Numbered from the stretch's first letter, positions 35,323-45,484 are shown. The stretch is 64,000 nucleotides of DNA from Candidatus Gastranaerophilales bacterium (GCA_944323255.1 CALURU010000006.1:54852-118851); one strand, 5' to 3'. Translations and numbers: made by a program. Notes: generated by a model from the sequence alone, not told the origin.

Positions 35323-35688
35323 ATGACAGATTTAGCACTCAGAAATTATGCACATCTAGGTGACGCTGTATGGGAAATTTTTGTTAGAGAATATATTATC
35401 TACAAAACCTCTAATCCAAAAATTCTGCATAAACTCACAACTGAAAGAGTAAATGCCTCCTTTCAGGCAGATATGCTGTATTTTATTGAAGAAGATTTAA
35501 CAGACGAAGAAAAAGAACTGGCAAGAAGAGGGCGTAATCTGCCGATTCCTGTCGGACGTAAAAACATACAAAATACCTACAGACCGGCAACCGCTTTTGA
35601 AGTTCTAATCGGCTTCTGGTATCTAAACGACAAAGAACGGCTTAATTTCTTTTACAATAAATTTAAAACAACAGAATTTTTCAAATAA
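35323..35688 (+). CDS. mrnC: Mini-ribonuclease 3
   Basis: Mini-III is a double-strand RNase that matures 23S rRNA and lacks the RNA-binding domain of RNase III. The 121-residue protein has the catalytic motif AHLGDAVWEIFVREYI, LTDEEKELARRGRN and TAFEVLIGFWYL, matching the whole family length. It is one of the predicted leaderless genes. Confidence 0.92.
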   Translation: MTDLALRNYAHLGDAVWEIFVREYIIYKTSNPKILHKLTTERVNASFQADMLYFIEEDLTDEEKELARRGRNLPIPVGRKNIQNTYRPATAFEVLIGFWYLNDKERLNFFYNKFKTTEFFK

Positions 35689-35894
35689 CCTCCTATACAA
35701 CATTCCAACCGCTTTTTTAAATTTATTATTCCAAACGCTATTATCCAATATTTTAAGAGTTTAACCCCAAAAACTAAACTAACAGGTAATTTATGTTGAT
35801 AAATAACACTTTACAATTTCTGTAGGGGCTTTCAAGAAAAGTTCATAATCTGTACTTTTTTTGATTTTATAACCTCGCATGGAGATATGTTGTT

Positions 35895-36206
35895 ATGGAA
35901 AAATTTCAGAATAAATACCTAGAAATAAAAAACATCAGCAAAGATATTGTAAATTGGGTTGAAGATATTGCCGAAGAAAACAATTGCAAAGTCGAACGTA
36001 AAGAATGGAAAAGTAAATATAACAGCTATGTTGTTTATGACTATGAACCTTTTTGTTCTGAAGGGTTTGAGATAAATATTCTTCTAAGTTCTTTCGATAT
36101 TTCATACCTAAATTTTATCAAATATCTTTACAATGAAAAGTTGAGTACTATAGAATATTTGGACAATTGTGTAAAAATTTCTGCGATAAAAAACTATTCA
36201 CATTAG
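35895..36206 (+). CDS. Unknown 103-residue protein
   Basis: I do not recognise it. It is acidic, with many Asn, Tyr and Ile and no signal peptide. GGAG lies before the ATG and it is followed closely by the aminotransferase gene. Base composition matches the accessory-like stretch upstream. Confidence 0.45.
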   Translation: MEKFQNKYLEIKNISKDIVNWVEDIAEENNCKVERKEWKSKYNSYVVYDYEPFCSEGFEINILLSSFDISYLNFIKYLYNEKLSTIEYLDNCVKISAIKNYSH

Positions 36207-36252
36207 TAGATTTGGTATATAATATTCTTTAGCCAATAGCGAGGATATTATT

Positions 36253-37497
36253 ATGCAGGAAAAATTTAATGATTACGTACAATCTCTTGAAACATATATT
36301 ATGTTTCGTATAAAAGAAACTGTAGCCAGAATAACACCGGAATTAAAGGCAAAGGGAAGAGCTCCGATTGCACTGTCTATGGGTGCTCCGACAGCTGCCC
36401 CTCCAAAACATTTAATTGATGCACTGAAATCTGCTCTGGATGAAGAGGGCATACATACCTATTCAACTCCTAAAGGTGAAAAATTATACAGGGAAGCTGT
36501 TGCAAGAAGAATGAAAGAACGCTTTGGAGTCGAATTAAACCCTGATACGGAAATTTTTTCACTTATCGGTTCAAAAGAAGGACTCGCTAACTTTATACGA
36601 ATTTTAATTAATCCTACAACCGTTGATAAGGACAAAGATATTATAATGGTTCCGGATCCGGGTTATGCTTCTTATGGAGAAATGATAAAAGTTTCCGGCG
36701 GAAAAGCGTATTCTGTACCATTGACTCCGGAAAATAACTTTATGCCGGATATGGATGAAGTTTGGGAAAATTTAATCAAAGAAGGGTTGAATCCTGAAAA
36801 AGTCAAAGCTCTTTTGATTAACTATCCGAACAACCCGCTTGGTGCAACTGCTACAAAAGAATATCTACAGAGCCTTGTTGATTTTTGCAAAAAACACAAT
36901 TTGCTCTTGATTTCCGACGCTGCATACACAGATATGTACTTTAAGCCGGAATTGAAGCCTATGAGTATTTTAGAGATTGAAGGGGCAAAAGATTTGGCTG
37001 TAGAATTTTTCAGCTTTTCAAAACCTTACGCAATTACGGGTTGGAGACTCGGATGGGTTTGCGGAAATGCAGAAGCAGTAAAAATATTTGGGAAATTGAA
37101 GTCTACACTTGATTCAGGATTGTTCAAGGCTCTACAAAAAGCCTGCGCAGAGATTCTTAGCTCACAAGAGGGCGAAGAATATATCAAAGAAGCAAACATA
37201 AGGTTCAAAAAGAATCAGGAAATTTTCGTCAAAGGCTTGAAAGAAGAACTCGGCTGGGCAGATTTTAACATTCCGGATGCAACTTTCTATCTCTGGATTC
37301 CAATACCGCCAAGATATAAATCCTCTGTAGAATTTACGGATGATTTGATGCATAAATCCGGTGTTGTAATGGTGCCGGGGGATGCTTTCGGAAAGTTCGG
37401 AAAAGGATTTTGCAGAATTTCTCTCGTCTGCTCGCAAGATGAGCTTAAAGAAGTTATAAGAAGAATGAAAGAGGACGGTTTTACGTACAATAGGTAA
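36253..37497 (+). CDS. Class I/II aminotransferase, probable LL-diaminopimelate aminotransferase
   Basis: The 414-residue PLP enzyme has NYPNNPLGATA, SDAAYTDMYF and the PLP-lysine motif SFSKPYAITGWRLGW. The start is close to aspartate/LL-DAP aminotransferases. DapL converts tetrahydrodipicolinate directly to LL-diaminopimelate and is the usual route in cyanobacteria and relatives; dapA and dapF in this window fit that, but an aspartate aminotransferase is possible. GAGG precedes the ATG. Confidence 0.75.
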   Translation: MQEKFNDYVQSLETYIMFRIKETVARITPELKAKGRAPIALSMGAPTAAPPKHLIDALKSALDEEGIHTYSTPKGEKLYREAVARRMKERFGVELNPDTEIFSLIGSKEGLANFIRILINPTTVDKDKDIIMVPDPGYASYGEMIKVSGGKAYSVPLTPENNFMPDMDEVWENLIKEGLNPEKVKALLINYPNNPLGATATKEYLQSLVDFCKKHNLLLISDAAYTDMYFKPELKPMSILEIEGAKDLAVEFFSFSKPYAITGWRLGWVCGNAEAVKIFGKLKSTLDSGLFKALQKACAEILSSQEGEEYIKEANIRFKKNQEIFVKGLKEELGWADFNIPDATFYLWIPIPPRYKSSVEFTDDLMHKSGVVMVPGDAFGKFGKGFCRISLVCSQDELKEVIRRMKEDGFTYNR

Positions 37498-37535
37498 GTA
37501 CCTTAATCAGAATCTTTCGACTTTTAAAAATTAAT

Positions 37536-37566
37536 AAAGGCGCCGCTTTTTCAAAGCGGCGCCTTT
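37536..37566. terminator. Bidirectional terminator between aminotransferase and nrdD
   Basis: A 14-bp perfect stem AAAGGCGCCGCTTT with AAAGCGGCGCCTTT lies between two convergent genes, with A/T runs on both sides. Confidence 0.9.
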
Positions 37567-37584
37567 AAAATATCAATCTTTAGA

Positions 37585-39858
37585 CTACATAGACTTTCTA
37601 TCTGCAATCTCTTCCATTTTGTGATCTGCAAGTCTTGAATCACCTTTGACTCTTGAATATGCAAGATATCCGTTCATTCTTTCAATCTTGGTAAGATTCT
37701 TAGAACCGCACTTAGGGCAGACATCCATATTCAATTCCTGGTGACCGCAATCATCGCAGTATGAAAGTGATAAATTAACACCTTCATAGAAGCCCATATC
37801 CATTGCTCTGTGAATCAGCGTTTCAACAGCTTCAGTATTATAATCAATCGGATATTTTACATACTGAATTTTTCCGCCATTCAACAAATCCCAGAAGCGT
37901 TTTTCCAAATCCTGTTTCTGTATAGGAGTTATGTCTTCGCTTACATGGCAGTGGAAAGAGTTTGAAACATACGGTTTGTCAGATACATTAGCAACAATTC
38001 CATATTTCTTTCTGAACTGTTTTACCTGCAATCCACAAAGATTTTCAGCCGGAGTTCCGTAAATCGCATAAAGGATTCCGTCCTCTTCCTTAAACTGCTG
38101 GGTCTTTTTGTTAATGTATTCCATAACTTCAAGAGCAAATTCACCATCCTCTACAAGAGATTTTCCGTTGTATAATTCCTGCAATTCATTCAAAGCAGTG
38201 ATACCGAATGAAGCTGTAGAAGATTTCAGAATTGGTCTGATTTTATCGTGGATACCAAGATGACCGCCTAAGAAACCGCCTTCGCAGAACGCAAGAGGAT
38301 TTACTGAAGCTTTCATTTCTCCTAAGTAATCATAAGTTCTGATATGCAGCTTTCTGATTAGTTCAAGATAGTAATCCAGAACTTCGTAAAAGTCCTTGCT
38401 TTCTTTCTTAGCCTTAGCATAAATCATCGGTAAATGAAGGCTTATTGCACCGATATTGAAACGACCTACAAAAATCGGCTCGTCGTTTTCATCAGCAGGC
38501 TTCATACCGCCTCTTTCGTACCAAGGTGATAAGAAAGCTCTGCAGCCCATTGGAGAAACAACCTTTCCGTATTTTTTGTACATAGAAGCAACATAGCCTT
38601 CGCCGGTCAGTGACAACCAGTCAGGATACATTGTTTTCTTAGAGCATTCAACACCTGCTTTGAACAGATCCTCATTAATTTTGCCAGGTCCGTGAAGATT
38701 TTCATCATACAAGAATACAATTTTAGGGAACAATACCGGTTTTTTGCATTCTTTTTTACCCTGACCGCCTTTTCTGATTTTAAGCATAGCAAGTGTTGCC
38801 ATCTTTTCGTAAACACCGGTTCCCAGCCCTGCGGTTACTGTAATAAACGGATAGTCACCTCTTGAAGAAGCTACCGTATTAAATTTGTATTCCCAGCCCT
38901 GGAAGCCTTGTTCAAAATCTTTTTCAACATCAGCCATTGCAGCTTCTCTTGCTTTTTCAAATGACAAACCTAAGCAAAGGTATTTGTCATATTGTCTCTG
39001 GTAAGTTTTTTCAGCGTAAACAGCAAGAATTTTATCAACTTCCGCAACAGTGAAACCGCCATACTGTTGGCTAGCAGCAGCCATTACAATATCGCCGATT
39101 ACATCAAAAGCAACGTCAAGAGATTTTGGCTCATTGTACCAAAGATTACCCATTTCAAAACCGCCCTTGAGAACAGACGCTACATCAAATAAGCAGCAGT
39201 TCATAGTATCACGTCTTGCGGACATATCGTGAATATAAATATACCCGTCACGAATTGCCTGAAGTTCATCTACAGTTAAAAAGAATTTTTTGTACAATTC
39301 TTTGTTTAATTCGTTAAAAATCAAAGAACGTTTTGTAGAAACAAGTGTTGAATCTGCATTAGCGTTTTCTTTATCGCCAATGTACATAATTCTTTGTGAT
39401 TCTTGATAAACTTTGTCTAACATGTGCACAAAATCCTGCTTGTAGTTTCTGTAATTTCTATAGCTTTGTGCAACCTTAGGGTTAATATGCTCAAGAGCAC
39501 CTTCAACCAGATTGTGCATTTCAGCTATAGTAACTTCGGTCTTATTCATTTTTATAACATTATTATCTACGAAATCACAGATTTCTTTCAACTCTGTATC
39601 TGTTAGTTCTACCAACATTCTTGTTGCAGATTTTCTAACCGCATTTATGATTTTGTTATTATCAAATTCTTCTTTTGTGCCGTCTTTTTTAATAACGTAC
39701 ACACAGTTCACTTTGATTGGAGTTATCTGAGCTGTTTTCGGCAGATCGTTTAATTTTGATAAAGGCGAAACCGTGCTTCCCTTCATCACATCCGTAACCT
39801 TTGCTGCCGATGAGGTAAATTCTACTACATTTCTTTCCTTATTTAAACTGTTTTGCAT
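37585..39858 (-). CDS. nrdD: Anaerobic ribonucleoside-triphosphate reductase
   Basis: NrdD makes deoxynucleotides without oxygen using a glycyl radical. The 757-residue protein has an N-terminal ATP-cone (about residues 50-145), the catalytic barrel, a zinc ribbon CDDCGH...CPKCGS near the C-terminus and RMNGYLAY, with Gly730 as the likely radical site. A strong TTAGGAGG ribosome site precedes the start. The activase gene nrdG is not adjacent. Confidence 0.95.
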   Translation of the reverse strand: MQNSLNKERNVVEFTSSAAKVTDVMKGSTVSPLSKLNDLPKTAQITPIKVNCVYVIKKDGTKEEFDNNKIINAVRKSATRMLVELTDTELKEICDFVDNNVIKMNKTEVTIAEMHNLVEGALEHINPKVAQSYRNYRNYKQDFVHMLDKVYQESQRIMYIGDKENANADSTLVSTKRSLIFNELNKELYKKFFLTVDELQAIRDGYIYIHDMSARRDTMNCCLFDVASVLKGGFEMGNLWYNEPKSLDVAFDVIGDIVMAAASQQYGGFTVAEVDKILAVYAEKTYQRQYDKYLCLGLSFEKAREAAMADVEKDFEQGFQGWEYKFNTVASSRGDYPFITVTAGLGTGVYEKMATLAMLKIRKGGQGKKECKKPVLFPKIVFLYDENLHGPGKINEDLFKAGVECSKKTMYPDWLSLTGEGYVASMYKKYGKVVSPMGCRAFLSPWYERGGMKPADENDEPIFVGRFNIGAISLHLPMIYAKAKKESKDFYEVLDYYLELIRKLHIRTYDYLGEMKASVNPLAFCEGGFLGGHLGIHDKIRPILKSSTASFGITALNELQELYNGKSLVEDGEFALEVMEYINKKTQQFKEEDGILYAIYGTPAENLCGLQVKQFRKKYGIVANVSDKPYVSNSFHCHVSEDITPIQKQDLEKRFWDLLNGGKIQYVKYPIDYNTEAVETLIHRAMDMGFYEGVNLSLSYCDDCGHQELNMDVCPKCGSKNLTKIERMNGYLAYSRVKGDSRLADHKMEEIADRKSM

Positions 39859-40200
39859 TGTCTTTACGACCTCCTAATCTACACTAAGGCCAGCTATTTT
39901 CCTCAGCTTTCCTTTATAATTAGAGAATAACATTCTCTTCCCAAAATCTAATCCTTTATATAAATGATAATTCAAACACCAACACTAATCAATAAATTAA
40001 TAAAACGTCACAAAGGGGGTAAATTCAGCAATGGCGTGCATTTTACAATTCGCAATATTGTAAAATTTGTTACGTTTTTAGCATGATTTTTTGATTAATT
40101 TCTTGACAACTCTCAAGATAGTCAGCAATTGTCAATTTGACACTAATCATATAAAAACAATCAGTCATGCTTAAAAAAATATGGCATGTAAAAATTCAGC
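39859..40200 (-). promoter_or_regulatory. nrdD upstream region with operator-like dyads
   Basis: This 340-base gap holds no gene. ATTTTACAAT (40041-40050) and ATTGTAAAAT (40058-40067) form a perfect 10-bp dyad with a 7-base spacer, and TGTCAATTTGACA near 40133 is a second dyad. Both are upstream of nrdD and may be binding sites; they do not match the NrdR box I know. Confidence 0.45.
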
Positions 40201-40223
40201 GGGGCGGCTCAAAGAGCCGCCCC
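40201..40223 (-). terminator. Likely terminator after gatB
   Basis: A GC-rich 10-bp stem GGGGCGGCTC with GAGCCGCCCC and a 3-base loop lies just after gatB. The T run behind it on the minus strand is weak. Confidence 0.6.
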
Positions 40224-40233
40224 CCAATAAAAC

Positions 40234-41682
40234 CTAACCTTCAAGAACCTGCCTTACCAGCTCGTTAACTGTTTTAGGGTTAGCTCTTCCTTTGGTTTCT
40301 TTCATAACCTGACCGACAAAAAAGCCTAACAGGTTTGTTTTACCGTTCTTGTAAGCTTCAACTTCTTTTGGATGCGCATTAACAACCTTTTCTACGATTG
40401 ATTTAATAGCGCCTTCGTCTGAAATCTGGCTCAAGCCCTTTCTTTCAACGACTGCGGAAGCCTTTTCGCCTTTTGTAATCATATCTTCCACAAGAATTTG
40501 TTTACCAATATTATTTGAAATTGTACCTTTTTCTATCAAACTGATTAATTCGGCAAGATTTTCAGGTGTCAATTTAGTATCAGTAATTTCAACTTTGTTT
40601 TCTTTCAAATAAGCCGCAATTTCACCCATAATAAAGTTTACAGCTGTTTTAGGATTAGCACCAAGTTCAAGAACTTTATCAAAGAAAAGTGCTAACGGCA
40701 TTTGTTCTACGATAACGCAGGCGTCGTATTCGCTTAAACCCAAACCCATATATCTCTGGCGTTTTGCTTCCGGAAGTTCAGGCATTTTTGCTCTGATTTC
40801 TTCCACCCATTCTCTTGAAATTTCAAGCGGCATCAAGTCAGGCTCTGGGAAATATCTGTAATCGTGAGCATCTTCTTTGCCTCTCATTGAGCGGGTTTCT
40901 TTTAAATTATCATCCCAGAGTCTTGTTTCCTGAACAACTTCACCACCTTCTTCAACAATTTCTATTTGTCTGTCGATTTCGTATTCGATTGCTCTCTGAA
41001 GCGCTGAAAAACTGTTTACGTTCTTAATTTCAGCCCTTGTACCGAACTTTGTTGAACCTTTCGGCATAATGGAAATATTAGCGTCGCATCTCATAGAACC
41101 TTCTTCGAGGTTTCCGTCGCAAACGCCTAAATATCTTACGATATCACGGAGCTCTTCCATATAATTTCTGGCTTCTTCGCTTGAGCGCATATCCGGCTCG
41201 GATACGATTTCCAGAAGCGGAGTTCCGGCTCTGTTTAAATCCACAAGAGAATATGTTGCACCGTTGATACCTGCTGCACCTACGTGAACAAGTTTTCCTG
41301 CATCTTCTTCTAAGTGCGCTCTTGTGATACCGATTCTTTTACCTTTAACATTAATCCAACCGTTAACACAAATCGGCTCATCGTATTGTGAAATCTGATA
41401 ACCTTTCGGAAGGTCAGGATAGAAATACTGTTTTCTATCGAACTTGCATCTTGCAGGAATTTCGCAATTCAGCGCAAGCCCGAGAAGAATACCCATATTA
41501 ACACATTCCTTATTCAATACCGGCAAAACTCCCGGCATACCAAGAGTAATTGCACTTATTTGCGTATTTTGTTCATTTCCGAATTCTGTAGAATCCGGTG
41601 CAAAAATCTTTGATTTAGTCTTTAACTGAGCATGAACTTCAAGCCCTATAACGACTTCATACTTATCTCTTAAATCTGTCAT
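40234..41682 (-). CDS. gatB: Asp-tRNA(Asn)/Glu-tRNA(Gln) amidotransferase subunit B
   Basis: GatB is the kinase and tRNA-binding subunit of GatCAB, which amidates misacylated Glu-tRNA(Gln) or Asp-tRNA(Asn). The 482-residue protein has VIGLEVHAQL, FDRKQYFYPDLPKGYQISQYD, LEEDAGK, NRAGTPLLEIVSEPD and the C-terminal YqeY-like tail with GFFVGQVMK. GAGG lies upstream of the ATG. Confidence 0.97.
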   Translation of the reverse strand: MTDLRDKYEVVIGLEVHAQLKTKSKIFAPDSTEFGNEQNTQISAITLGMPGVLPVLNKECVNMGILLGLALNCEIPARCKFDRKQYFYPDLPKGYQISQYDEPICVNGWINVKGKRIGITRAHLEEDAGKLVHVGAAGINGATYSLVDLNRAGTPLLEIVSEPDMRSSEEARNYMEELRDIVRYLGVCDGNLEEGSMRCDANISIMPKGSTKFGTRAEIKNVNSFSALQRAIEYEIDRQIEIVEEGGEVVQETRLWDDNLKETRSMRGKEDAHDYRYFPEPDLMPLEISREWVEEIRAKMPELPEAKRQRYMGLGLSEYDACVIVEQMPLALFFDKVLELGANPKTAVNFIMGEIAAYLKENKVEITDTKLTPENLAELISLIEKGTISNNIGKQILVEDMITKGEKASAVVERKGLSQISDEGAIKSIVEKVVNAHPKEVEAYKNGKTNLLGFFVGQVMKETKGRANPKTVNELVRQVLEG

Positions 41683-41767
41683 AACTATTCCTCACTGTTA
41701 CAATCACTCCCTCTCCTTGAAGAGAGGGTAAGGGTGAAGTGTCTACCATCACCGCATGATTATTTTA

Positions 41768-42118
41768 TCATAAAGATACATTTTTTAAATGTTCTATCTT
41801 AACTTCCGGCTTAAATAAAACAGAAATTGCATCAATTCTGAATTTTTTGTACTCAGGGTGTTCCTGCAGATACATAAAAAGTCCCTGCTTTATATGCTGG
41901 TATTTGCTTTTCGTTATTGCCTCAAGAGGATGACCGCACACCTCTGTTGTTCTGGTCTTAACCTCAACAAACACAAGCGTATTTTTCTCAAGCGCAATAA
42001 TATCAATTTCACAAAACCTTGAAAATCTCACATTTGTCTCAATTATCTTATACCCGTTTTTTTCAAGATAACTCTTTGCAATCTCTTCGCCCTTTTTTCC
42101 CGTTGAAATATTTGACAT
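41768..42118 (-). CDS. YraN-family (UPF0102) nuclease-fold protein
   Basis: The 116-residue protein follows the YraN layout: GKKGEEIAKSYLEKNGYKI, then EIDIIALEKNTLVFVEVKTR, the D...E-x-K core of a restriction-endonuclease-like fold. The cellular role is unknown. Its Shine-Dalgarno GGAG lies in the last codons of the upstream membrane gene, so the two are co-transcribed. Confidence 0.9.
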   Translation of the reverse strand: MSNISTGKKGEEIAKSYLEKNGYKIIETNVRFSRFCEIDIIALEKNTLVFVEVKTRTTEVCGHPLEAITKSKYQHIKQGLFMYLQEHPEYKKFRIDAISVLFKPEVKIEHLKNVSL

Positions 42119-42121
42119 AAA

Positions 42122-43573
42122 TTAATACTCCAGATAAAACAAATAAGAATCCCTGTGAGAGAATTTGTACAGAACATTTTTCCCCTCAAGCCACTCGAAA
42201 ATAAAAGGAAAAATTTTCGCCTGATTATAATCTTTAACCAGATAAAACCAGTACCTGTGCCCTTTTTCCAACCCGTTGAGATACTTTAATACACTCTCTT
42301 TATCAATTGCGGACAGAGACATTTCATAAACATTTTCCGGATAAAAATCCATTGCGCTTGAATAAAACATATAACTCGGAGTTGAAGCAGAATTACAAAT
42401 AATAATATCATTCGGCTTAAATCTTTCCGTCATCTTGTGCATCAAAAGCTTAGGAGAGTATATGATAAAATATTCCCCGCCTGAAATATTTTTCAGATAC
42501 CGGAAATTGTACCTGCAAAAACCGGTTAGTACCAAGATAAATGCCAGAATTGCCGCAGCAGTTTTCTTAGAATCCAGAGGTTTCATTAACAAAAGCAGTA
42601 TTACAGGGATAAAATACAGCCCAATTCTACCGCTTAAAGGATAAAGGTTACACAATGATGCGAATAAAACAAGAACAATTACCCACAATATGAAATTGTA
42701 TTCGGTTTTTCTTTCCCTTAAATAAACACAAATTCCCCACACCAAAAGTATGATTGCGGGAAGAGTCAGGTCATTCGGCACAAAATAGAATTTTATATTA
42801 ATAACCAGAAGCCTGATTAAATCCGGCAAAGAAAACCTCCAGAACCCGTCCACCCAGTAATTCGGAAAATACTTTTCCATATCCGCTTGCGCAGGTGCAA
42901 GGTTTAAAATATAATACCCGACCATCATTAAAACAAATGGCAAAACTAAGATAACAAAACGTTTATAAAACGATTTGTCCCTAAAATGATCTATAAAACT
43001 TTGTATGAAAAAAGCGCCGATAAAAAACAAAGACGGCAAAGATATTAAAGGAAGCAGAATTATACCCGCCGTTACCCCCGCAAATCTCCATTTGCTTAAT
43101 TCCTTTATCTTTATTTGCGGCAGCAAATACAAGCATAATACCGAGATAAAAACATCCGTAGAATATTGCTTAAAGATAGATGAAAAAGAAATCAAAGGCT
43201 GGCATATCGCAAACAAAAACAATGCAATTATTGCCGAACAAGATTTTTTCAGGTACAAACAGCAAACCCTGTAAAACAAAAACACTGATGCAATACTCGC
43301 TGCATAAGGTATAAATTTGGCAGCAATTTCTTTATAACCTGCTATATAAAAAATTATCTTAGAAAAGAAAACAAAAACAGGCGGTGCTGACTGTGCATTC
43401 CCGAGAAAAAACAGTGAACCAAATAAAGTTTTATTCATCAAACTCAATACAAGTCGGCATTCATCATCAGAAAAAACATCATTAATAATATAAAGTTTAG
43501 TTCTTAAAAAAATTCCGAAAACTAAAATTAAGATAAATCCTAATGTGTATAATATTTTTTTATATTTTTCCAT
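42122..43573 (-). CDS. Integral membrane glycosyltransferase-like protein
   Basis: The 483-residue protein has about ten membrane helices, an early Asp pair (VFSDDECRLVL, residues 34-44) in the first extracytoplasmic loop and a soluble C-terminal part, as in the ArnT/PMT (GT-C, GT39/83) families that use polyprenyl-phosphate sugars. The substrate is unknown. It starts behind a GAGAG ribosome site just after the tRNA-Gly terminator. Confidence 0.7.
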   Translation of the reverse strand: MEKYKKILYTLGFILILVFGIFLRTKLYIINDVFSDDECRLVLSLMNKTLFGSLFFLGNAQSAPPVFVFFSKIIFYIAGYKEIAAKFIPYAASIASVFLFYRVCCLYLKKSCSAIIALFLFAICQPLISFSSIFKQYSTDVFISVLCLYLLPQIKIKELSKWRFAGVTAGIILLPLISLPSLFFIGAFFIQSFIDHFRDKSFYKRFVILVLPFVLMMVGYYILNLAPAQADMEKYFPNYWVDGFWRFSLPDLIRLLVINIKFYFVPNDLTLPAIILLVWGICVYLRERKTEYNFILWVIVLVLFASLCNLYPLSGRIGLYFIPVILLLLMKPLDSKKTAAAILAFILVLTGFCRYNFRYLKNISGGEYFIIYSPKLLMHKMTERFKPNDIIICNSASTPSYMFYSSAMDFYPENVYEMSLSAIDKESVLKYLNGLEKGHRYWFYLVKDYNQAKIFPFIFEWLEGKNVLYKFSHRDSYLFYLEY

Positions 43574-43584
43574 TAAACTCTCAA

Positions 43585-43610
43585 TAAAAAAACTAAGCGT
43601 CGGGCTTAGT
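43585..43610 (-). terminator. Terminator of tRNA-Gly
   Basis: On the minus strand ACTAAGC-CCGAC-GCTTAGT is followed by seven T. Confidence 0.85.
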
Positions 43611-43645
43611 CTATTTATATTTTATCTCATATTATTATGTTTAAA

Positions 43646-43720
43646 TGGAGCGGGAGACGAGGCTCGAACTCGCGACATCCTCCTTGGCAAGGAGGCATTC
43701 TACCACTGAATTACCCCCGC
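43646..43720 (-). tRNA. tRNA-Gly (GCC)
   Basis: The gene reads GCGGGGGT at the 5' end, pairs with CTCCCGC and has anticodon loop TTGCCAA (anticodon GCC). The T-arm is GCGAGTTCGAGCCTCGT. Unlike tRNA-Phe it encodes its CCA (43646-43648). Confidence 0.95.
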
Positions 43721-43840
43721 TCGGTATAATATTATGATACATGCTAAGTTTTGAAAGTCAAGCGCATTGTTTTAAAGCCAATTTAAACTCAAATAAAATA
43801 TAAGTCTTAAAGTCGAAATTTCCCGCAAAAACACTTTTCA

Positions 43841-43849
43841 TGCTAATAT
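43841..43849 (+). promoter_or_regulatory. Extended -10 box of sulP gene, predicted leaderless start
   Basis: TGCTAATAT is followed by six bases (TGTTTT) and the ATG at 43856. No Shine-Dalgarno is present. Confidence 0.6.
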
Positions 43850-43855
43850 TGTTTT

Positions 43856-45484
43856 ATGATAAAAACTTATTTAAAAATGTTTGCGGGAGATTGTCTGGGA
43901 AGCTTGAACGCTTCTATTGTTGCTCTTCCGCAAGCTCTGGCTTTTGGTGTTGCAACGGGTTTCGGCGCAGGTGCAGGAGTTTGGGGAGCTATAATCCTAA
44001 CTTTTGTCTCAGGAATTCTGGGATGCAAAATTCCGCTTGTGTCAGGTATTACAGGTCCTGTAACAATTGTTGTTGCTTCAATTATGGCAGCACTGAATGC
44101 GAATATTTCGTCTGTTATTCTCGTTATGTTTATGGCAGGAATTCTGCAAGTTATGCTTTCTTTAACTTCACTGCCGGCAATTGTAAAATATGTTCCATAT
44201 CCGGTAATTTCGGGATTTATGAACGGTGTCGGAATAATTATAATACTTATGCAGCTAAATCCGATTATCGGACATCCTGTTATGTCTAATACTATAACAA
44301 GTATCAGTTCGTTTTTTACAAATCTTTCTTACATAAACAAAGATGCTCTGTTTATTGGAGTTTTAACTCTGGCAATTGTGTTTGCAATACCGAAAAAATT
44401 CAATAAAATTATTCCAGGTCAGGCAATTGCGCTTGTTATCTGCACATTTGTCTCCATAAAAACGGGGTTAAATGTAGAAAGGATTTCGGAAATTTCAATT
44501 TCTTTTCCTGCACTTACACTTCCAAAGGCTAACTTGCATGATGTTATTACTTATTTTCATTATGCGGTTACTCTTGCAATAGTCTTGTCATCAGAAAGCC
44601 TGCTTACCCTTCTTGTTGCAGATTCGCTTCTCAAAACAAAGACTTCTTCAAAAAGTATGCTTTTTTCACAGGGTGTTGGAAATATGGTCTGCGCACTCAC
44701 AGGCTCTGTTCCCGGTTCTGCTGCCACTATGAGAACTGTCGCCGCAATAAATTCAGGTTCTTCAACAAGAATTACTGCAATGATTTGTCCTGTAATTCTT
44801 TTGTTTTTATTATTTAAACTCTCCGGCTTTGTAGCGCAGATTCCGCTTGCTGTGCTTGCGGGAATTCTGATAAAAATTGGATACGATATTATTGATGTCA
44901 AATTGCTAAAAGTAATCAAATTTGCACCAAAAGACGATTTGTATGTTCTTGCGCTCGTGTTTTTACTTACGGTATTTTATAACCTGATTGTTGCCGTTGG
45001 TGCCGGAATTACCTGCGCTGCACTTCTTTATGCCAAAAGGACGGCAGATAGTGCAAAACTTGTTCAAAAAACGGTTTATGATAAAGATATTGCAAAACTG
45101 GAAAAGATTCTTGAAAAGGATTACAAACACAAAATCCGTGTTGTGCATATTGACGGACAGTTTTTCTTCGGATCAGCCACCCAGCTTGTCTCCCAGTTTG
45201 AAGAAATTCTTGGAACAAAATTTCTTATACTGGATTATTCTTCGGAAAATCTTCTAGATATTTCTGCAATTTTTGCGCTGGAAGATATTATAATCAGGCT
45301 TCAGGCTCAGAAGATTAAAATTGTCCTTGTGCTTGAATCCGATGCGGTAAAAGAACAGTTTGAAAACCACGGAATTATAGCTCAACTGGGCGAAGAAAAT
45401 CTTTTCAAAACAGAAATGGAAGCAATAGAATTTGCAAAAAGCCGTATTAAAATGAAAGCCAAAAAACACCGCTTCCGGGAGTAG
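43856..45484 (+). CDS. SulP-family anion transporter with STAS domain
   Basis: SulP proteins move sulfate, bicarbonate or other anions. The 542-residue protein has ten or more helices with GDCLGSLNASIVALPQALAFG at the start, SGITGPVTIVVASI, and a cytoplasmic STAS domain at about residues 420-530 (VVHIDGQFFFGSA, LILDYSSENLLDISAI). In cyanobacteria relatives act in bicarbonate uptake, but the substrate is not certain here. It is predicted to be leaderless. Confidence 0.88.
   Translation: MIKTYLKMFAGDCLGSLNASIVALPQALAFGVATGFGAGAGVWGAIILTFVSGILGCKIPLVSGITGPVTIVVASIMAALNANISSVILVMFMAGILQVMLSLTSLPAIVKYVPYPVISGFMNGVGIIIILMQLNPIIGHPVMSNTITSISSFFTNLSYINKDALFIGVLTLAIVFAIPKKFNKIIPGQAIALVICTFVSIKTGLNVERISEISISFPALTLPKANLHDVITYFHYAVTLAIVLSSESLLTLLVADSLLKTKTSSKSMLFSQGVGNMVCALTGSVPGSAATMRTVAAINSGSSTRITAMICPVILLFLLFKLSGFVAQIPLAVLAGILIKIGYDIIDVKLLKVIKFAPKDDLYVLALVFLLTVFYNLIVAVGAGITCAALLYAKRTADSAKLVQKTVYDKDIAKLEKILEKDYKHKIRVVHIDGQFFFGSATQLVSQFEEILGTKFLILDYSSENLLDISAIFALEDIIIRLQAQKIKIVLVLESDAVKEQFENHGIIAQLGEENLFKTEMEAIEFAKSRIKMKAKKHRFRE

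Noticed and set aside
43840..44289. Cys/Tyr-rich frame overlapping the sulP gene start
   Set aside because: It is a shifted reading of the transporter gene; composition is not protein-like.
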